Shown here: positions 1 through 10,288 of the stretch, in pieces
Position numbering within the stretch: the first letter of the stretch is position 1
Layout of the letters: each line of letters starts with the position of its first letter
Source of the DNA: Devosia nitrariae
Lineage (GTDB): Bacteria > Pseudomonadota > Alphaproteobacteria > Rhizobiales > Devosiaceae
Length of the DNA stretch: 64,000 nt
NCBI RefSeq assembly: GCF_030160115.1
Contig: NZ_BSNS01000024.1
Location: forward strand, 124,001 to 188,000
Reading direction: 5' to 3'
Position numbers and translations under genes: made by a program
The notes under the pieces: model-generated
Database searches by the model: none
Told to the model about the DNA's origin: nothing
Seen by the model: only the letters and a program-made list of their open reading frames with translations

Positions 1-1122
1 GACCCGCACATGGGCTCGCTGACCTTCTGCCGCATCTATTCGGGACGCCTCGAGGCCGGCTCGACACTGGAGAACACGGTCAAGGGCAAGCGCGAGCGCG
101 TCGGCCGCATGTTCCAGATGCACGCCAACAGCCGCGAGCAGATCAACGAAGCCTTCGCCGGCGACATCGTCGCCATCGTCGGCCTCAAGGACACCACCAC
201 GGGTGATACGCTTTGCGTTGCCAGCGCGCCGGTGATCCTCGAGCGCATGATCTTCCCGGATCCGGTCATCGACATCTCGGTCGAGCCCAAGTCCAAGGCC
301 GACCAGGAAAAGATGAGCCTGGCGCTCAACCGCCTCGCCGCCGAGGACCCGAGCTTCCGCGTCAAGACGGATGAAGAATCCGGCCAGACGATCATCTCGG
401 GCATGGGCGAACTGCACCTCGACATCATCGTCGACCGCATGAAGCGCGAGTTCAAGGTCGAGGCCAATATCGGTCAGCCGCAGGTGGCCTATCGCGAGAC
501 CATCACGCGCCGCACCGAGAAGGACTACACGCACAAGAAGCAGTCCGGTGGTTCGGGCCAGTTCGCGCGCATCAAGATGATTGTCGAACCCGGCGAGCCT
601 GCCAAGGGCCTCGAGTTCGTCAACCAGATCGTCGGCGGTGCGATCCCGAAGGAGTACATCCCGGGTGTGAGCAAGGGTGTCGAGTCGGTTATGGGCGCTG
701 GTCCGCTGATCGGCTTCCCGGTGGTCGACGTCAAGGTCACCCTGGTGGACGGCGCCTACCATGACGTCGACTCGTCGGTCCTCGCCTTCGAAATCGCCGG
801 GCGTGCGGGTTTCCGCGAAGCACTGCGCGAGGCCGGCCCGAAGATCCTCGAGCCGATCATGAAGGTTGAAGTCACGACGCCAGAAGACTACATGGGCGAT
901 GTCATCGGCGACCTCAATTCCCGTCGTGGCCAGATCCAGGGCACAGAAAGCCGTGGCGTGGTCCAGGTCGTGAATGCCTTTGTGCCGCTTGCCAACATGT
1001 TCGGATACGTGAACTCGCTGCGCTCCATGAGCCAGGGTCGTGCGCAATACACGATGCAGTTCGATCACTACGAGCAGGTTCCGCAGGCAGTCGCCGACGA
1101 AGTCCAGGCCAAGTACGCCTAA
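1..1122 (+). CDS. fusA: Elongation factor G, C-terminal part (5' truncated by window)
   Basis: The reading frame is open from the first base, so the start lies outside the window. The 373 visible codons cover the end of domain II and domains III to V of EF-G, the GTPase that moves tRNA and mRNA through the ribosome. The GTP-binding domain is upstream. Diagnostic stretches are SGMGELHLDI in domain III, YRETI and HKKQSGGSGQFA in domain IV, and the domain V segment GDVIGDLNSRRG. It sits directly before tuf, as in the bacterial str operon. Only the truncation is unusual. Confidence 0.98.
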   Translation, partial: DPHMGSLTFCRIYSGRLEAGSTLENTVKGKRERVGRMFQMHANSREQINEAFAGDIVAIVGLKDTTTGDTLCVASAPVILERMIFPDPVIDISVEPKSKADQEKMSLALNRLAAEDPSFRVKTDEESGQTIISGMGELHLDIIVDRMKREFKVEANIGQPQVAYRETITRRTEKDYTHKKQSGGSGQFARIKMIVEPGEPAKGLEFVNQIVGGAIPKEYIPGVSKGVESVMGAGPLIGFPVVDVKVTLVDGAYHDVDSSVLAFEIAGRAGFREALREAGPKILEPIMKVEVTTPEDYMGDVIGDLNSRRGQIQGTESRGVVQVVNAFVPLANMFGYVNSLRSMSQGRAQYTMQFDHYEQVPQAVADEVQAKYA

Positions 1123-1192
1123 ACAGCGCAAGCCTAACAACAGAAACCAACTGAATGTCGGCCTCTGCGCTGACGACATACGGAGAAAAGCG

Positions 1193-2383
<1,191 letters not shown>

Positions 2384-2399
2384 GGGTTGCATGACATTC

Positions 2400-2428
2400 G
2401 CGGCGCGCGACATTGCCTCGCGCGCCGC
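2400..2428 (+). terminator. GC-rich hairpin between tuf and rpsJ (attenuator or processing site)
   Basis: Perfect 11-base arms (2400-2410 and 2418-2428) enclose a 7-base loop, 17 bases after the tuf stop. No T-run follows, so it is unlikely to be a full intrinsic terminator. Partial termination, RNA processing or protection of the tuf message 3' end are the plausible roles. Confidence 0.5.
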
Positions 2429-2454
2429 GTTCCATTGTTGTCAGGATTAACAAG

Positions 2455-2763
<309 letters not shown>

Positions 2764-2848
2764 AGTCTGGAGTTTCCGCGCCTTCCAGTTAATGGGTCCT
2801 CTTAAGAAAATGACCCGGAACGGCGCCAAAGAGAGAAGGTAGCAACCG

Positions 2849-3550
2849 ATGCGTTCTGGATTGATCGCACAGAAGCTGGGCATGACCCGCATCTTCATGG
2901 ACGACGGCTCGCACGTCCCCGTGACGGTGCTCGGTCTGCAGAACTGCCAGGTGGTGGGCCAGCGCACGTCCGAAAAGGATGGCTATGTGGCGCTGCAGCT
3001 TGGCGCCGGACAGGCCAAGGCCAAGAACAAGACCAAGGCCGATCGCGGACAGTTCGCCGTCGCCAAGGTCGAGCCCAAGAGCCATATCGCGGAATTCCGC
3101 GTCGATCCGGACAACCTCATCGAAGTGGGCGCCACGCTGAAGGCCGACCACTTCTCCGAGGGCCAGCTCGTGGACGTGACCGGCACCTCGATCGGCAAGG
3201 GCTTCCAGGGCGGCATGCGGCGCTGGAATTTCGGGGGCCTGCGGGCTTCGCACGGCGTGTCGGTCTCACACCGCTCGATCGGTTCGACCGGTGGCCGCCA
3301 GGACCCGGGCAAGACCTTCAAGAACAAGAAGATGCCGGGGCACATGGGCGCCCGCCGCATCACCACGCAGAACGTCAAGGTCGTCCGGACCGATGTCGAG
3401 CGCGGCCTGATCATGGTCCAAGGGTCGGTTCCGGGCGCCAAGGGCGGCTGGATCCAGATCAAGGACGCGGTCAAGAAGCCGGCGCCTGAGGGCGCGGCGC
3501 TGCCGGGCTCGTTCAAGACCGCCGCTGAAGCTGCGGGGGAAGGTAAGTAA
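2849..3550 (+). CDS. rplC: Large ribosomal subunit protein L3
   Basis: L3 is an early-assembling 50S protein near the peptidyl-transferase centre. The 233-residue product starts MRSGLIAQKLGMTR and contains GKGFQGGMRRW and the loop GSTGGRQDPGKTFKNKKMPGH. A GAGAGAAGG ribosome binding site lies just upstream. The C-terminus carries a short Ala/Glu-rich extension. The stop codon is followed at once by the rplD start, so the two are probably translationally coupled. Confidence 0.98.
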   Translation: MRSGLIAQKLGMTRIFMDDGSHVPVTVLGLQNCQVVGQRTSEKDGYVALQLGAGQAKAKNKTKADRGQFAVAKVEPKSHIAEFRVDPDNLIEVGATLKADHFSEGQLVDVTGTSIGKGFQGGMRRWNFGGLRASHGVSVSHRSIGSTGGRQDPGKTFKNKKMPGHMGARRITTQNVKVVRTDVERGLIMVQGSVPGAKGGWIQIKDAVKKPAPEGAALPGSFKTAAEAAGEGK

Positions 3551-4192
3551 ATGGAACTCCAGGTCACAACCCTCGACGGCAAATCGGCCGGCAAGGTTGA
3601 GCTTGCCGAGGACGTATTCGGTCTCGAGGTCCGTCCGGACATCCTGCACCGCATGGTCCGCTACCAGCAGCTCAAGGCAATGGCGGGCACGCACAAGGTC
3701 AAGCATCGGTCCGAAGGTGCGGGCACGGGCAAGAAGTTCGTCAAGCAGAAGGGCTCGGGCGGCGCCCGTCACGGCGACCGCAAGGCGCCGCAGTTCCGCG
3801 GCGGCGGCCGCGCGTTCGGTCCCGAACCGCGCAGCCACGCCATCGATCTTCCCAAGAAGGTCCGCGCGCTCGCCCTGAAGCACGCGCTCTCGGCCAAGGC
3901 CAAGGGCGGCGAGATCGTCGTCGTCGACAGCCTCGTCCAGAAGGATGCCAAGACCGCTGCGTTGCGCACGACTTTCGGCAAGTTGTCGCTGACCAACGCG
4001 CTCATCATCGACGGGGCGGAAGTCGACAAGAACTTCGCGCTTGCCGCACGCAACATTCCGCACATCGATGTCCTGCCGGTGCAGGGCCTCAATGTGGTCG
4101 ATATCCTGCGCCGCGAGAAGCTGGTGCTGACCAAAGCCGCGCTCGAGGCAATCGTGGCGCGCTTCAACAAGACTGACGAGGTGTCGGCATGA
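3551..4192 (+). CDS. rplD: Large ribosomal subunit protein L4
   Basis: L4 lines the peptide exit tunnel through its long basic loop, seen here as KVKHRSEGAGTGKKFVKQKG followed by GSGGARHGDRKAPQ and GGGRAFGP. The protein is 213 residues. The start abuts the rplC stop, and the stop overlaps rplW by 4 bases (ATGA). In enterobacteria L4 also represses the S10 operon. No such leader could be recognised here. Confidence 0.97.
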   Translation: MELQVTTLDGKSAGKVELAEDVFGLEVRPDILHRMVRYQQLKAMAGTHKVKHRSEGAGTGKKFVKQKGSGGARHGDRKAPQFRGGGRAFGPEPRSHAIDLPKKVRALALKHALSAKAKGGEIVVVDSLVQKDAKTAALRTTFGKLSLTNALIIDGAEVDKNFALAARNIPHIDVLPVQGLNVVDILRREKLVLTKAALEAIVARFNKTDEVSA

Positions 4193-4482
4193 ACAAGCTC
4201 GCTGCCTATGACATCATCCGCAATCCGGTCGTGACTGAAAAGTCGACGATGGCCTCGGAGCACAACCAAGTCGTCTTTGACGTCGCGGTCGACGCCTCCA
4301 AGCCCGAGATCAAGGCTGCCATCGAGCAGCTCTTCTCGGTCAAGGTCAAGGCGGTCAACACCTTTGTGCGCAAGGGCAAGGTCAAGCGCTTCCGCGGCCG
4401 GCTCGGCACGCGCAACGACGTCAAAAAGGCCGTGGTGACCCTCGTCGACGGCCAGTCGATCGACATTTCGACCGGCTTGTAA
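4189..4482 (+). CDS. rplW: Large ribosomal subunit protein L23
   Basis: L23 sits at the tunnel exit and docks trigger factor and SRP. The 97-residue product shows the family core NPVVTEKS near the start and VKVKAVNTFVRKGKVKR. It overlaps rplD by 4 bases and lies 17 bases before rplB, with a GAGGGGAGAAG ribosome binding site in the gap. Confidence 0.97.
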   Translation: MNKLAAYDIIRNPVVTEKSTMASEHNQVVFDVAVDASKPEIKAAIEQLFSVKVKAVNTFVRKGKVKRFRGRLGTRNDVKKAVVTLVDGQSIDISTGL

Positions 4483-4499
4483 GAGGGGAGAAGAGAACA

Positions 4500-5339
4500 A
4501 TGGCTCTCAAGCACTATAATCCGACCTCCGAGGGCGTACGCCACCTCATTACGGTCGACCGCTCGGAACTCTGGAAGGGCAAGCCGGTCAAGGCTCTGAC
4601 CGAAGGCCTGACCAAGTCGGGTGGCCGCAACAACTATGGCCGCATCACCGCCTACCACCGCGGCGGCGGCCACAAGCGGACCTACCGCCTCGTCGACTTC
4701 AAGCGCGCCAAGTTTGACGTCGAAGGAACGGTCGAGCGGCTGGAATACGACCCCAACCGCACCGCCTTCATTGCGCTCGTCTCCTACAAGGATGGTGAGC
4801 AGGCTTATATCCTGGCTCCGCAGCGGCTTTCCGCCGGGGACAAGGTGATCTCGTCGATGAAGGCGATCGACGTGAAGCCGGGCAACGCCATGCCGCTCGA
4901 ACGCATGCCGGTCGGCACGATCGTGCATAACATCGAGCTCAAGCCCAAGAAGGGTGGCCAGATCGCTCGCTCGGCCGGCGCCTATGCGCAGTATGTCGGC
5001 CGCGACCAGGGCTGGGCGGTCCTGCGCCTCAACTCGGGCGAGCAGCGCCGCGTGCATGGCTCGTGCCTTGCAACGGTCGGCGCGGTCTCGAACCCGGACC
5101 ACTCGAACACCACTGTCGGCAAGGCGGGCCGCAACCGCTGGCTCGGTTGGCGCCCGGTCAACCGGGGCGTCACCATGAACCCGGTCGACCACCCGCATGG
5201 CGGCGGTGAAGGCCGCACCTCGGGCGGCCGTCATCCGGTCACCCCGTGGGGCAAGCCGACCAAGGGCAAGAAGACCCGCTCCAACAAGTCGACGGACAAG
5301 TTCATCGTCCGCTCGCGTCACGTCAAGAAGGGCCGCTAA
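4500..5339 (+). CDS. rplB: Large ribosomal subunit protein L2
   Basis: L2 is needed for subunit association and peptidyl-transferase activity. The 279-residue product has ALKHYNPTS at the start, the RNA-binding segment GRITAYHRGGGHKR, and the conserved C-terminal HPHGGGEGRTSGG containing the functionally important histidine. Three bases separate it from rpsS. Confidence 0.98.
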   Translation: MALKHYNPTSEGVRHLITVDRSELWKGKPVKALTEGLTKSGGRNNYGRITAYHRGGGHKRTYRLVDFKRAKFDVEGTVERLEYDPNRTAFIALVSYKDGEQAYILAPQRLSAGDKVISSMKAIDVKPGNAMPLERMPVGTIVHNIELKPKKGGQIARSAGAYAQYVGRDQGWAVLRLNSGEQRRVHGSCLATVGAVSNPDHSNTTVGKAGRNRWLGWRPVNRGVTMNPVDHPHGGGEGRTSGGRHPVTPWGKPTKGKKTRSNKSTDKFIVRSRHVKKGR

Positions 5340-5342
5340 GCC

Positions 5343-5621
5343 ATGACCCGTTCGATTTGGAAAGGCCCGTTCGTCGATGGCTACCTGCTGAAGAAGGCAG
5401 AGAAGTCGCGCGAGAGCGGCCGCAATGAAGTCGTCAAGATCTGGAGCCGTCGCTCGACCATCCTGCCGCAGTTCGTGGGCGTCACGTTCGGCGTGCACAA
5501 TGGCCAGAAGCACATCCCGGTCCTCGTGACCGAGGAGATGATCGGCCACAAGTTCGGCGAGTTCGCACCGACCCGGACCTATTACGGCCACGCGGCCGAC
5601 AAGAAGGCCAGAAGGAAGTAA
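5343..5621 (+). CDS. rpsS: Small ribosomal subunit protein S19
   Basis: S19 lies in the 30S head and forms an intersubunit bridge. The product has 92 residues, the family length. Conserved segments are SIWKGPFVD, RRSTILPQFVG, HNGQKHIPV and GHKFGEFAPTR. It is tightly packed between rplB and rplV. Confidence 0.98.
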   Translation: MTRSIWKGPFVDGYLLKKAEKSRESGRNEVVKIWSRRSTILPQFVGVTFGVHNGQKHIPVLVTEEMIGHKFGEFAPTRTYYGHAADKKARRK

Positions 5622-5624
5622 AAG

Positions 5625-6004
5625 ATGGGCAAGCCGAAGACACCGCGCGCGCTCCCCGACAACGAGGCCAGGGCTGTTCTGCGCATGATCCGCATCAGTC
5701 CGCAGAAGCTCAACCTCGTCGCGCAGCTCATCCGCGGCAAGAAGGTCGAGAAGGCGCTCGCCGAACTCGAATTCTCGCACAAGCGTATCTCGGGCCAGGT
5801 CAAGAAGGTGCTGGAAAGCGCCATTGCGAATGCCGAGAACAATCATGGGCTCGATCCTGATGCGCTGGTCATCAAGGAAGCCTACGTGGGCAACTCGCTG
5901 GTGATGAAGCGCTTCCACGCGCGCGGCCGTGGCCGGTCTTCGCGTATCCTGAAGCCGTTCGCACACCTGACGATCGTCGTCCGCGAAGTTGAGGAGGCCG
6001 CATA

Positions 6005-6005
<1 letters not shown>
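5625..6005 (+). CDS. rplV: Large ribosomal subunit protein L22
   Basis: L22 lines the exit tunnel opposite L4. The product has 126 residues, with ISPQKLNLVAQLIRGKKVEKAL and the beta-hairpin tip region RARGRGRSSRILKP. The last base of the stop codon is the first base of the rpsC ATG, indicating coupled translation. Confidence 0.97.
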
Positions 6006-6721
<716 letters not shown>

Positions 6722-6735
6722 GGAAGGTTAGTATC

Positions 6736-7149
6736 ATGCTGCAACCGAAACGCACAAAATTCCGCAAGGCCCACAAGGGCCGCATCCATGGCGTGGCCAA
6801 GGGCGGTACGGACTTGAATTTCGGGCAATATGGCCTTAAAGCCACCGAGCCCGAGCGCGTGACCGCGCGTCAGATCGAAGCGGCCCGCCGCGCGATCACC
6901 CGCGAGATGAAGCGCCAGGGCCGTGTGTGGATCCGGATTTTCCCTGATCTGCCGGTTTCCCAGAAGCCGACCGAAGTCCGTATGGGTAAGGGCAAGGGGT
7001 CCGTCGAGTATTGGGCGGCCCGCGTCAAGCCTGGCCGGATCATGTTCGAGATCGACGGCGTCCCCGAGGACGTCGCCATGGAAGCTCTGCGCCTCGGCGC
7101 CATGAAGCTTCCGGTAACCACGCGGGTCGTGACCCGCATCGCTGACTAA
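6736..7149 (+). CDS. rplP: Large ribosomal subunit protein L16
   Basis: L16 helps position A-site tRNA. The product has 137 residues, starting MLQPKRTKFRKAHKG, with RITREMKRQGRVWIRIFPD-type central sequence and GKGKGSVEYWAARVKPG. It has the normal length and sits between rpsC and rpmC. Confidence 0.98.
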   Translation: MLQPKRTKFRKAHKGRIHGVAKGGTDLNFGQYGLKATEPERVTARQIEAARRAITREMKRQGRVWIRIFPDLPVSQKPTEVRMGKGKGSVEYWAARVKPGRIMFEIDGVPEDVAMEALRLGAMKLPVTTRVVTRIAD

Positions 7150-7160
7150 GGATACGAGCG

Positions 7161-7355
7161 ATGAACGCCAGTGATGTGCGGGCAAAGACCGCAGACGAGC
7201 TGAAAGCCGAGCTCGTGAACCTGAAGAAAGAGCAGTTCAACCTGCGCTTCCAGCAGGCGACCCAGCAGCTTGAGGCTCCGGCCCGCGTTCGTCAGGTCCG
7301 CCGCGACATCGCGCGGATCAAGACGATCCTGGCCCAGAAGAGCGCAGCAGAGTAA
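7161..7355 (+). CDS. rpmC: Large ribosomal subunit protein L29
   Basis: L29 is a small helical protein at the tunnel exit beside L23. The product has 64 residues, with the typical LKAELVNLKKEQFNLRFQ and RVRQVRRDIARIKT segments. An AAGGATACGAGC stretch precedes the ATG. It lies 11 bases before rpsQ. Confidence 0.97.
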   Translation: MNASDVRAKTADELKAELVNLKKEQFNLRFQQATQQLEAPARVRQVRRDIARIKTILAQKSAAE

Positions 7356-7366
7356 GGAGCGGCCAG

Positions 7367-7600
7367 ATGCCAAAGCGTATTTTGCAGGGGACGGTCGTCT
7401 CCGACACGAACGAGAAGACTGTCGTGGTGCGCGTCGAACGTCGCTTCACCCACCCGCTTTTGAAGAAGACCGTGCGCCGGTCCAAGAAGTACCACGCCCA
7501 CGACGAAGCCAGTGTGGCCAAAGTCGGTGACGTGGTGTGGATCGAGGAATGCGCGCCGATCTCCAAGAACAAGCGCTGGACGCTCGTTCCACAGGCGTAA
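7367..7600 (+). CDS. rpsQ: Small ribosomal subunit protein S17
   Basis: S17 is a primary 16S rRNA-binding protein. The product has 77 residues, with the OB-fold segments LQGTVVSDTNEKTVVV and HPLLKKTVRRSKKYHAHDE. A 70-base spacer with a 13-base direct repeat follows before rplN. Confidence 0.97.
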   Translation: MPKRILQGTVVSDTNEKTVVVRVERRFTHPLLKKTVRRSKKYHAHDEASVAKVGDVVWIEECAPISKNKRWTLVPQA

Positions 7601-7607
7601 CTATAAC

Positions 7608-7670
7608 AAGGTATCCAGTCGGCGAGCCGGTCAGCGGCGAAGGCCGGTTCAATTTAGAAGGCATCCAGTC
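7608..7670 (+). repeat. 13-base direct repeat upstream of rplN
   Basis: The sequences at 7608-7620 and 7658-7670 match at 12 of 13 positions (aagg, t or c, atccagtc). Both hold the AAGG that acts as ribosome binding site. The second copy is directly next to the rplN ATG. The first copy is an apparent duplicate with no start codon after it. Confidence 0.55.
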
Positions 7671-8039
7671 ATGATCCAGATGCAATCCAATCTCGACGTC
7701 GCGGACAATTCCGGCGCGCGTCGCGTCATGTGCATCAAGGTGCTGGGCGGCTCGCATCGCAAATACGCCTCGGTCGGCGACATTATCGTCGTTTCGGTCA
7801 AGGACGCCATTCCGCGCGGGCGCGTCAAGAAGGGGCAGGTGATGAAGGCGGTCGTGGTGCGCACGGCCTTCGACATCCGCCGTCCCGACGGCACCGTCAT
7901 TCGTTTCGACAAGAACGCCGCGGTTCTGATCAACAATCAGAAGGAACCGGTCGGCACCCGCATCTTCGGACCGGTTCCGCGCGAGCTGCGCGCCAAGAAC
8001 CACATGAAGATCATCTCGCTTGCACCAGAGGTGCTGTAA
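7671..8039 (+). CDS. rplN: Large ribosomal subunit protein L14
   Basis: L14 forms an intersubunit bridge near the GTPase centre. ATG 7671 was chosen because it gives 122 residues, the exact family length, starting MIQMQSNLDVADNSGAR. A longer in-frame start lies inside rpsQ and is rejected. The stop codon overlaps the rplX ATG by one base. Confidence 0.98.
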   Translation: MIQMQSNLDVADNSGARRVMCIKVLGGSHRKYASVGDIIVVSVKDAIPRGRVKKGQVMKAVVVRTAFDIRRPDGTVIRFDKNAAVLINNQKEPVGTRIFGPVPRELRAKNHMKIISLAPEVL

Positions 8040-8350
8040 TGGCTGCCAAGATCAAGAAAGGCGACAAGGTCGTCGTCCTGGCCGGCAAGGACAAGGGCAA
8101 GACCGGGCAGGTCCTGCAGGTCATCCCGTCGGAAACCCGGGCGGTGGTCCAGGGGATCAACCTCGTGCGCCGCCACACTAAGCAAACCGCGTCGAACGAT
8201 GCCGGCATCTTCACCAAGGAAGCGTCGATCCATCTGTCGAACCTGGCTGTTGCCGACAAAGACGGCAAGCCCTCGCGCGTCGGCTTCCAGATCAAAGACG
8301 GCGTCAAGGCGCGCGTCGCCAAGACCACCGGAGATGTGATCGATGGCTGA
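8039..8350 (+). CDS. rplX: Large ribosomal subunit protein L24
   Basis: L24 is an assembly initiator of the 50S subunit. The product has 103 residues, with a KOW motif near the start (IKKGDKVVVLAGKDKGKTG). ATG 8039 matches the family start; the same frame runs further upstream inside rplN. Its end overlaps rplE by 8 bases. Confidence 0.97.
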   Translation: MAAKIKKGDKVVVLAGKDKGKTGQVLQVIPSETRAVVQGINLVRRHTKQTASNDAGIFTKEASIHLSNLAVADKDGKPSRVGFQIKDGVKARVAKTTGDVIDG

Positions 8351-8900
8351 GACCCTTTACGTTCCTCGGCTTCGCACCGAGTACGAAGAGAAGATCAAGA
8401 GCGCACTGCGCGAGCAGTTCGGCTACAAGAACGTCATGGAGCTCCCCAAGCTCGAGAAGATCGTTCTCAACATGGGCGTGGGCGACGCCGTCAACGACAC
8501 CAAGAAGGTGCGTTCAGCTGCCGCCGACCTCGAGCGCATCGCTGGCCAGAAGCCGGTGATCACCCATGCGCGCAAGTCGATCGCGGGCTTCAAGGTGCGC
8601 GAGGGCATGCCGCTCGGCGTCAAGGTGACGCTGCGGAAGCAGCGCATGTATGAGTTCCTCGACCGCCTGGTGAACATCGCTCTGCCGCGCGTGCGTGACT
8701 TCCGCGGGCTCAACCCGAGCTCCTTCGACGGCCGCGGCAACTATGCCATGGGCATCAAGGAGCACATCGTCTTCCCGGAGATCAACTACGACCAGGTCGA
8801 CCAGATCTGGGGCATGGACATCGTGATCGCGACCACGGCGAAGACCGACGAGGAAGCGCGCGCGCTGCTGCGGGCATTCAACTTCCCGTTCCGCCAGTAA
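8343..8900 (+). CDS. rplE: Large ribosomal subunit protein L5
   Basis: L5 binds 5S rRNA and contacts P-site tRNA. The product has 185 residues, with the segments LEKIVLNMGVGDAV, TLRKQRMYEFLDRL and NPSSFDGRGNYAMGI. It starts inside the last codons of rplX. A 29-base spacer leads to rpsN. Confidence 0.98.
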   Translation: MAETLYVPRLRTEYEEKIKSALREQFGYKNVMELPKLEKIVLNMGVGDAVNDTKKVRSAAADLERIAGQKPVITHARKSIAGFKVREGMPLGVKVTLRKQRMYEFLDRLVNIALPRVRDFRGLNPSSFDGRGNYAMGIKEHIVFPEINYDQVDQIWGMDIVIATTAKTDEEARALLRAFNFPFRQ

Positions 8901-8929
8901 GGCAACAGGGAAGGGACAAGGATTAGGAC

Positions 8930-9235
8930 ATGGCAAAGACCAGCTCCATCATCAAGAACAAGAAGCGCGCCGAGGCCGCCAAGCGTACCGCTGCCAAGCG
9001 GGCCGCGCTCAAGGCGATCTCCAAGGATCAGAACCTCTCCATGGAAGATCGCTTCAAGGCCCAGCTGAGGCTCGCCGAGCTGCCGCGCAACTCCTCGCCG
9101 GTACGCGTGCGCAACCGCTGCGAAATGACCGGGCGCCCGCGCGGGTACTATCGCAAGCTGAAGCTCAGCCGCATTGCGCTGCGTGAGCTGGGCAATCTGG
9201 GCCTGATCCCGGGCCTAGTGAAGTCGAGCTGGTAA
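8930..9235 (+). CDS. rpsN: Small ribosomal subunit protein S14, zinc-free long form
   Basis: S14 is a 30S head protein. The product has 101 residues and only one cysteine (in RNRCEMTG), so it lacks the CxxC pairs of the short zinc-binding type and is the long form usual in proteobacteria. The C-terminus GLIPGLVKSSW is typical. The frame and spacing fit the spc block. Confidence 0.97.
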   Translation: MAKTSSIIKNKKRAEAAKRTAAKRAALKAISKDQNLSMEDRFKAQLRLAELPRNSSPVRVRNRCEMTGRPRGYYRKLKLSRIALRELGNLGLIPGLVKSSW

Positions 9236-9248
9236 GGAGACGAGACAG

Positions 9249-9647
9249 ATGAGCTTTTCAGATCCTATCGGCGATATGCTGACCCGTATCCGCAATGCGC
9301 AGATGCGGAACAAGACTTCGGTGACGACGCCGGCCTCGACCCTGCGCGGGCGCGTGCTGGACGTGCTGCAGGCCGAGGGCTTCATCCGCGGATACAGCGA
9401 AGTCAAGTTCGAGAACGGCGCTGCTGAATACGAGGTCGAACTCAAGTATTCCGACAATGCGCCGGTGATCCGCGAGATCGAGCGCGTGTCGCGCCCGGGC
9501 CGCCGCGTTTATGCGTCGGTCAAGAATATTCCGTCGGTGGCCAATGGTCTCGGCGTGTCGATCCTCTCGACCCCCAAGGGTGTGATGGCCGACCACGAAG
9601 CCCGGGCTGCCAATGTTGGTGGTGAGGTACTCTGCCGCGTGTTCTAA
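9249..9647 (+). CDS. rpsH: Small ribosomal subunit protein S8
   Basis: S8 binds the central domain of 16S rRNA and in enterobacteria represses the spc operon. The product has 132 residues, with DPIGDMLTRIRNAQ at the start and GVSILSTPKGVM plus GGEVLCRVF at the end. It is followed by an unusually long 95-base gap holding a palindromic repeat. Confidence 0.98.
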   Translation: MSFSDPIGDMLTRIRNAQMRNKTSVTTPASTLRGRVLDVLQAEGFIRGYSEVKFENGAAEYEVELKYSDNAPVIREIERVSRPGRRVYASVKNIPSVANGLGVSILSTPKGVMADHEARAANVGGEVLCRVF

Positions 9648-9651
9648 ACTC

Positions 9652-9700
9652 GTATGTGCCCGAAAAGTGGGTCTCCGATTTTCGGACAATGCACGTACGA
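9652..9700. repeat. Palindromic intergenic repeat (RIME-like) between rpsH and rplF
   Basis: A 7-base inverted repeat, ccgaaaa (9660-9666) and ttttcgg (9679-9685), encloses 12 bases. It sits inside an outer imperfect palindrome, cgtatgtgc against gcacgtacg. The ccgaaaa/ttttcgg core is known from widespread rhizobial intergenic palindromes; family membership here is inferred by eye only. It separates two co-transcribed ribosomal genes. Confidence 0.5.
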
Positions 9701-9742
9701 AACAAGACACGCGGTGTGACGATTACTCGAAGGTAGAACAAA

Positions 9743-10276
9743 ATGTCACGTACTGGCAAAATGCCGGTTGCCCCGGTGAACGGCGTCACGGTGACCGTCG
9801 ATGGACGCACCGTGTTGGCCAAGGGCCCCAAGGGTGAGCTTTCCGTAAAGCTCATGGATAACGTCAATGTCGAGCAGAATGGCGAGGGTATCGTCGTCAC
9901 GCCGGCCAACGACACGCGCGAGGCCCGCGCCGCCTGGGGCACGACACGTGCTCTGATCCAGAACATGGTCACCGGCGTCAGCACGGGATTCGAGAAGAAG
10001 CTCGCCATCCAGGGCGTCGGTTACCGCGCAGCCCTGCAGGGCAGGGACGTCAAGCTCTCGCTCGGCTTCAGCCACGAAGTGGTTTACGAAGCGCCCCAGG
10101 GTATCACGCTGGCCGTGCCGAGCCCAACCGAGATCGTGATCTCGGGCATCGACAAGCAGCAGGTCGGCCAGGTTGCCGCCAATATCCGCGAGTGGCGTGC
10201 CCCCGAGCCCTACAAGGGCAAGGGCGTGCGGTATGCCGACGAGTTCGTCTTCCGCAAGGAAGGCAAGAAGAAGTAA
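9743..10276 (+). CDS. rplF: Large ribosomal subunit protein L6
   Basis: L6 lies next to the factor-binding site of the 50S subunit. The product has 177 residues, starting MSRTGKMPVAPVNGV, with GVGYRAALQG and the C-terminal repeat PEPYKGKGVRYADEFVFRKEGKK. A GAAGG ribosome binding site lies upstream, after the palindromic repeat. Confidence 0.98.
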   Translation: MSRTGKMPVAPVNGVTVTVDGRTVLAKGPKGELSVKLMDNVNVEQNGEGIVVTPANDTREARAAWGTTRALIQNMVTGVSTGFEKKLAIQGVGYRAALQGRDVKLSLGFSHEVVYEAPQGITLAVPSPTEIVISGIDKQQVGQVAANIREWRAPEPYKGKGVRYADEFVFRKEGKKK

Positions 10277-10288
10277 GGAGCGCCTGAG

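Noticed and set aside
4206..5966. Minus-strand ORF of 586 codons opposite rplW to rplV
   Set aside because: It spans several certain ribosomal genes on the other strand and has antisense-type composition.
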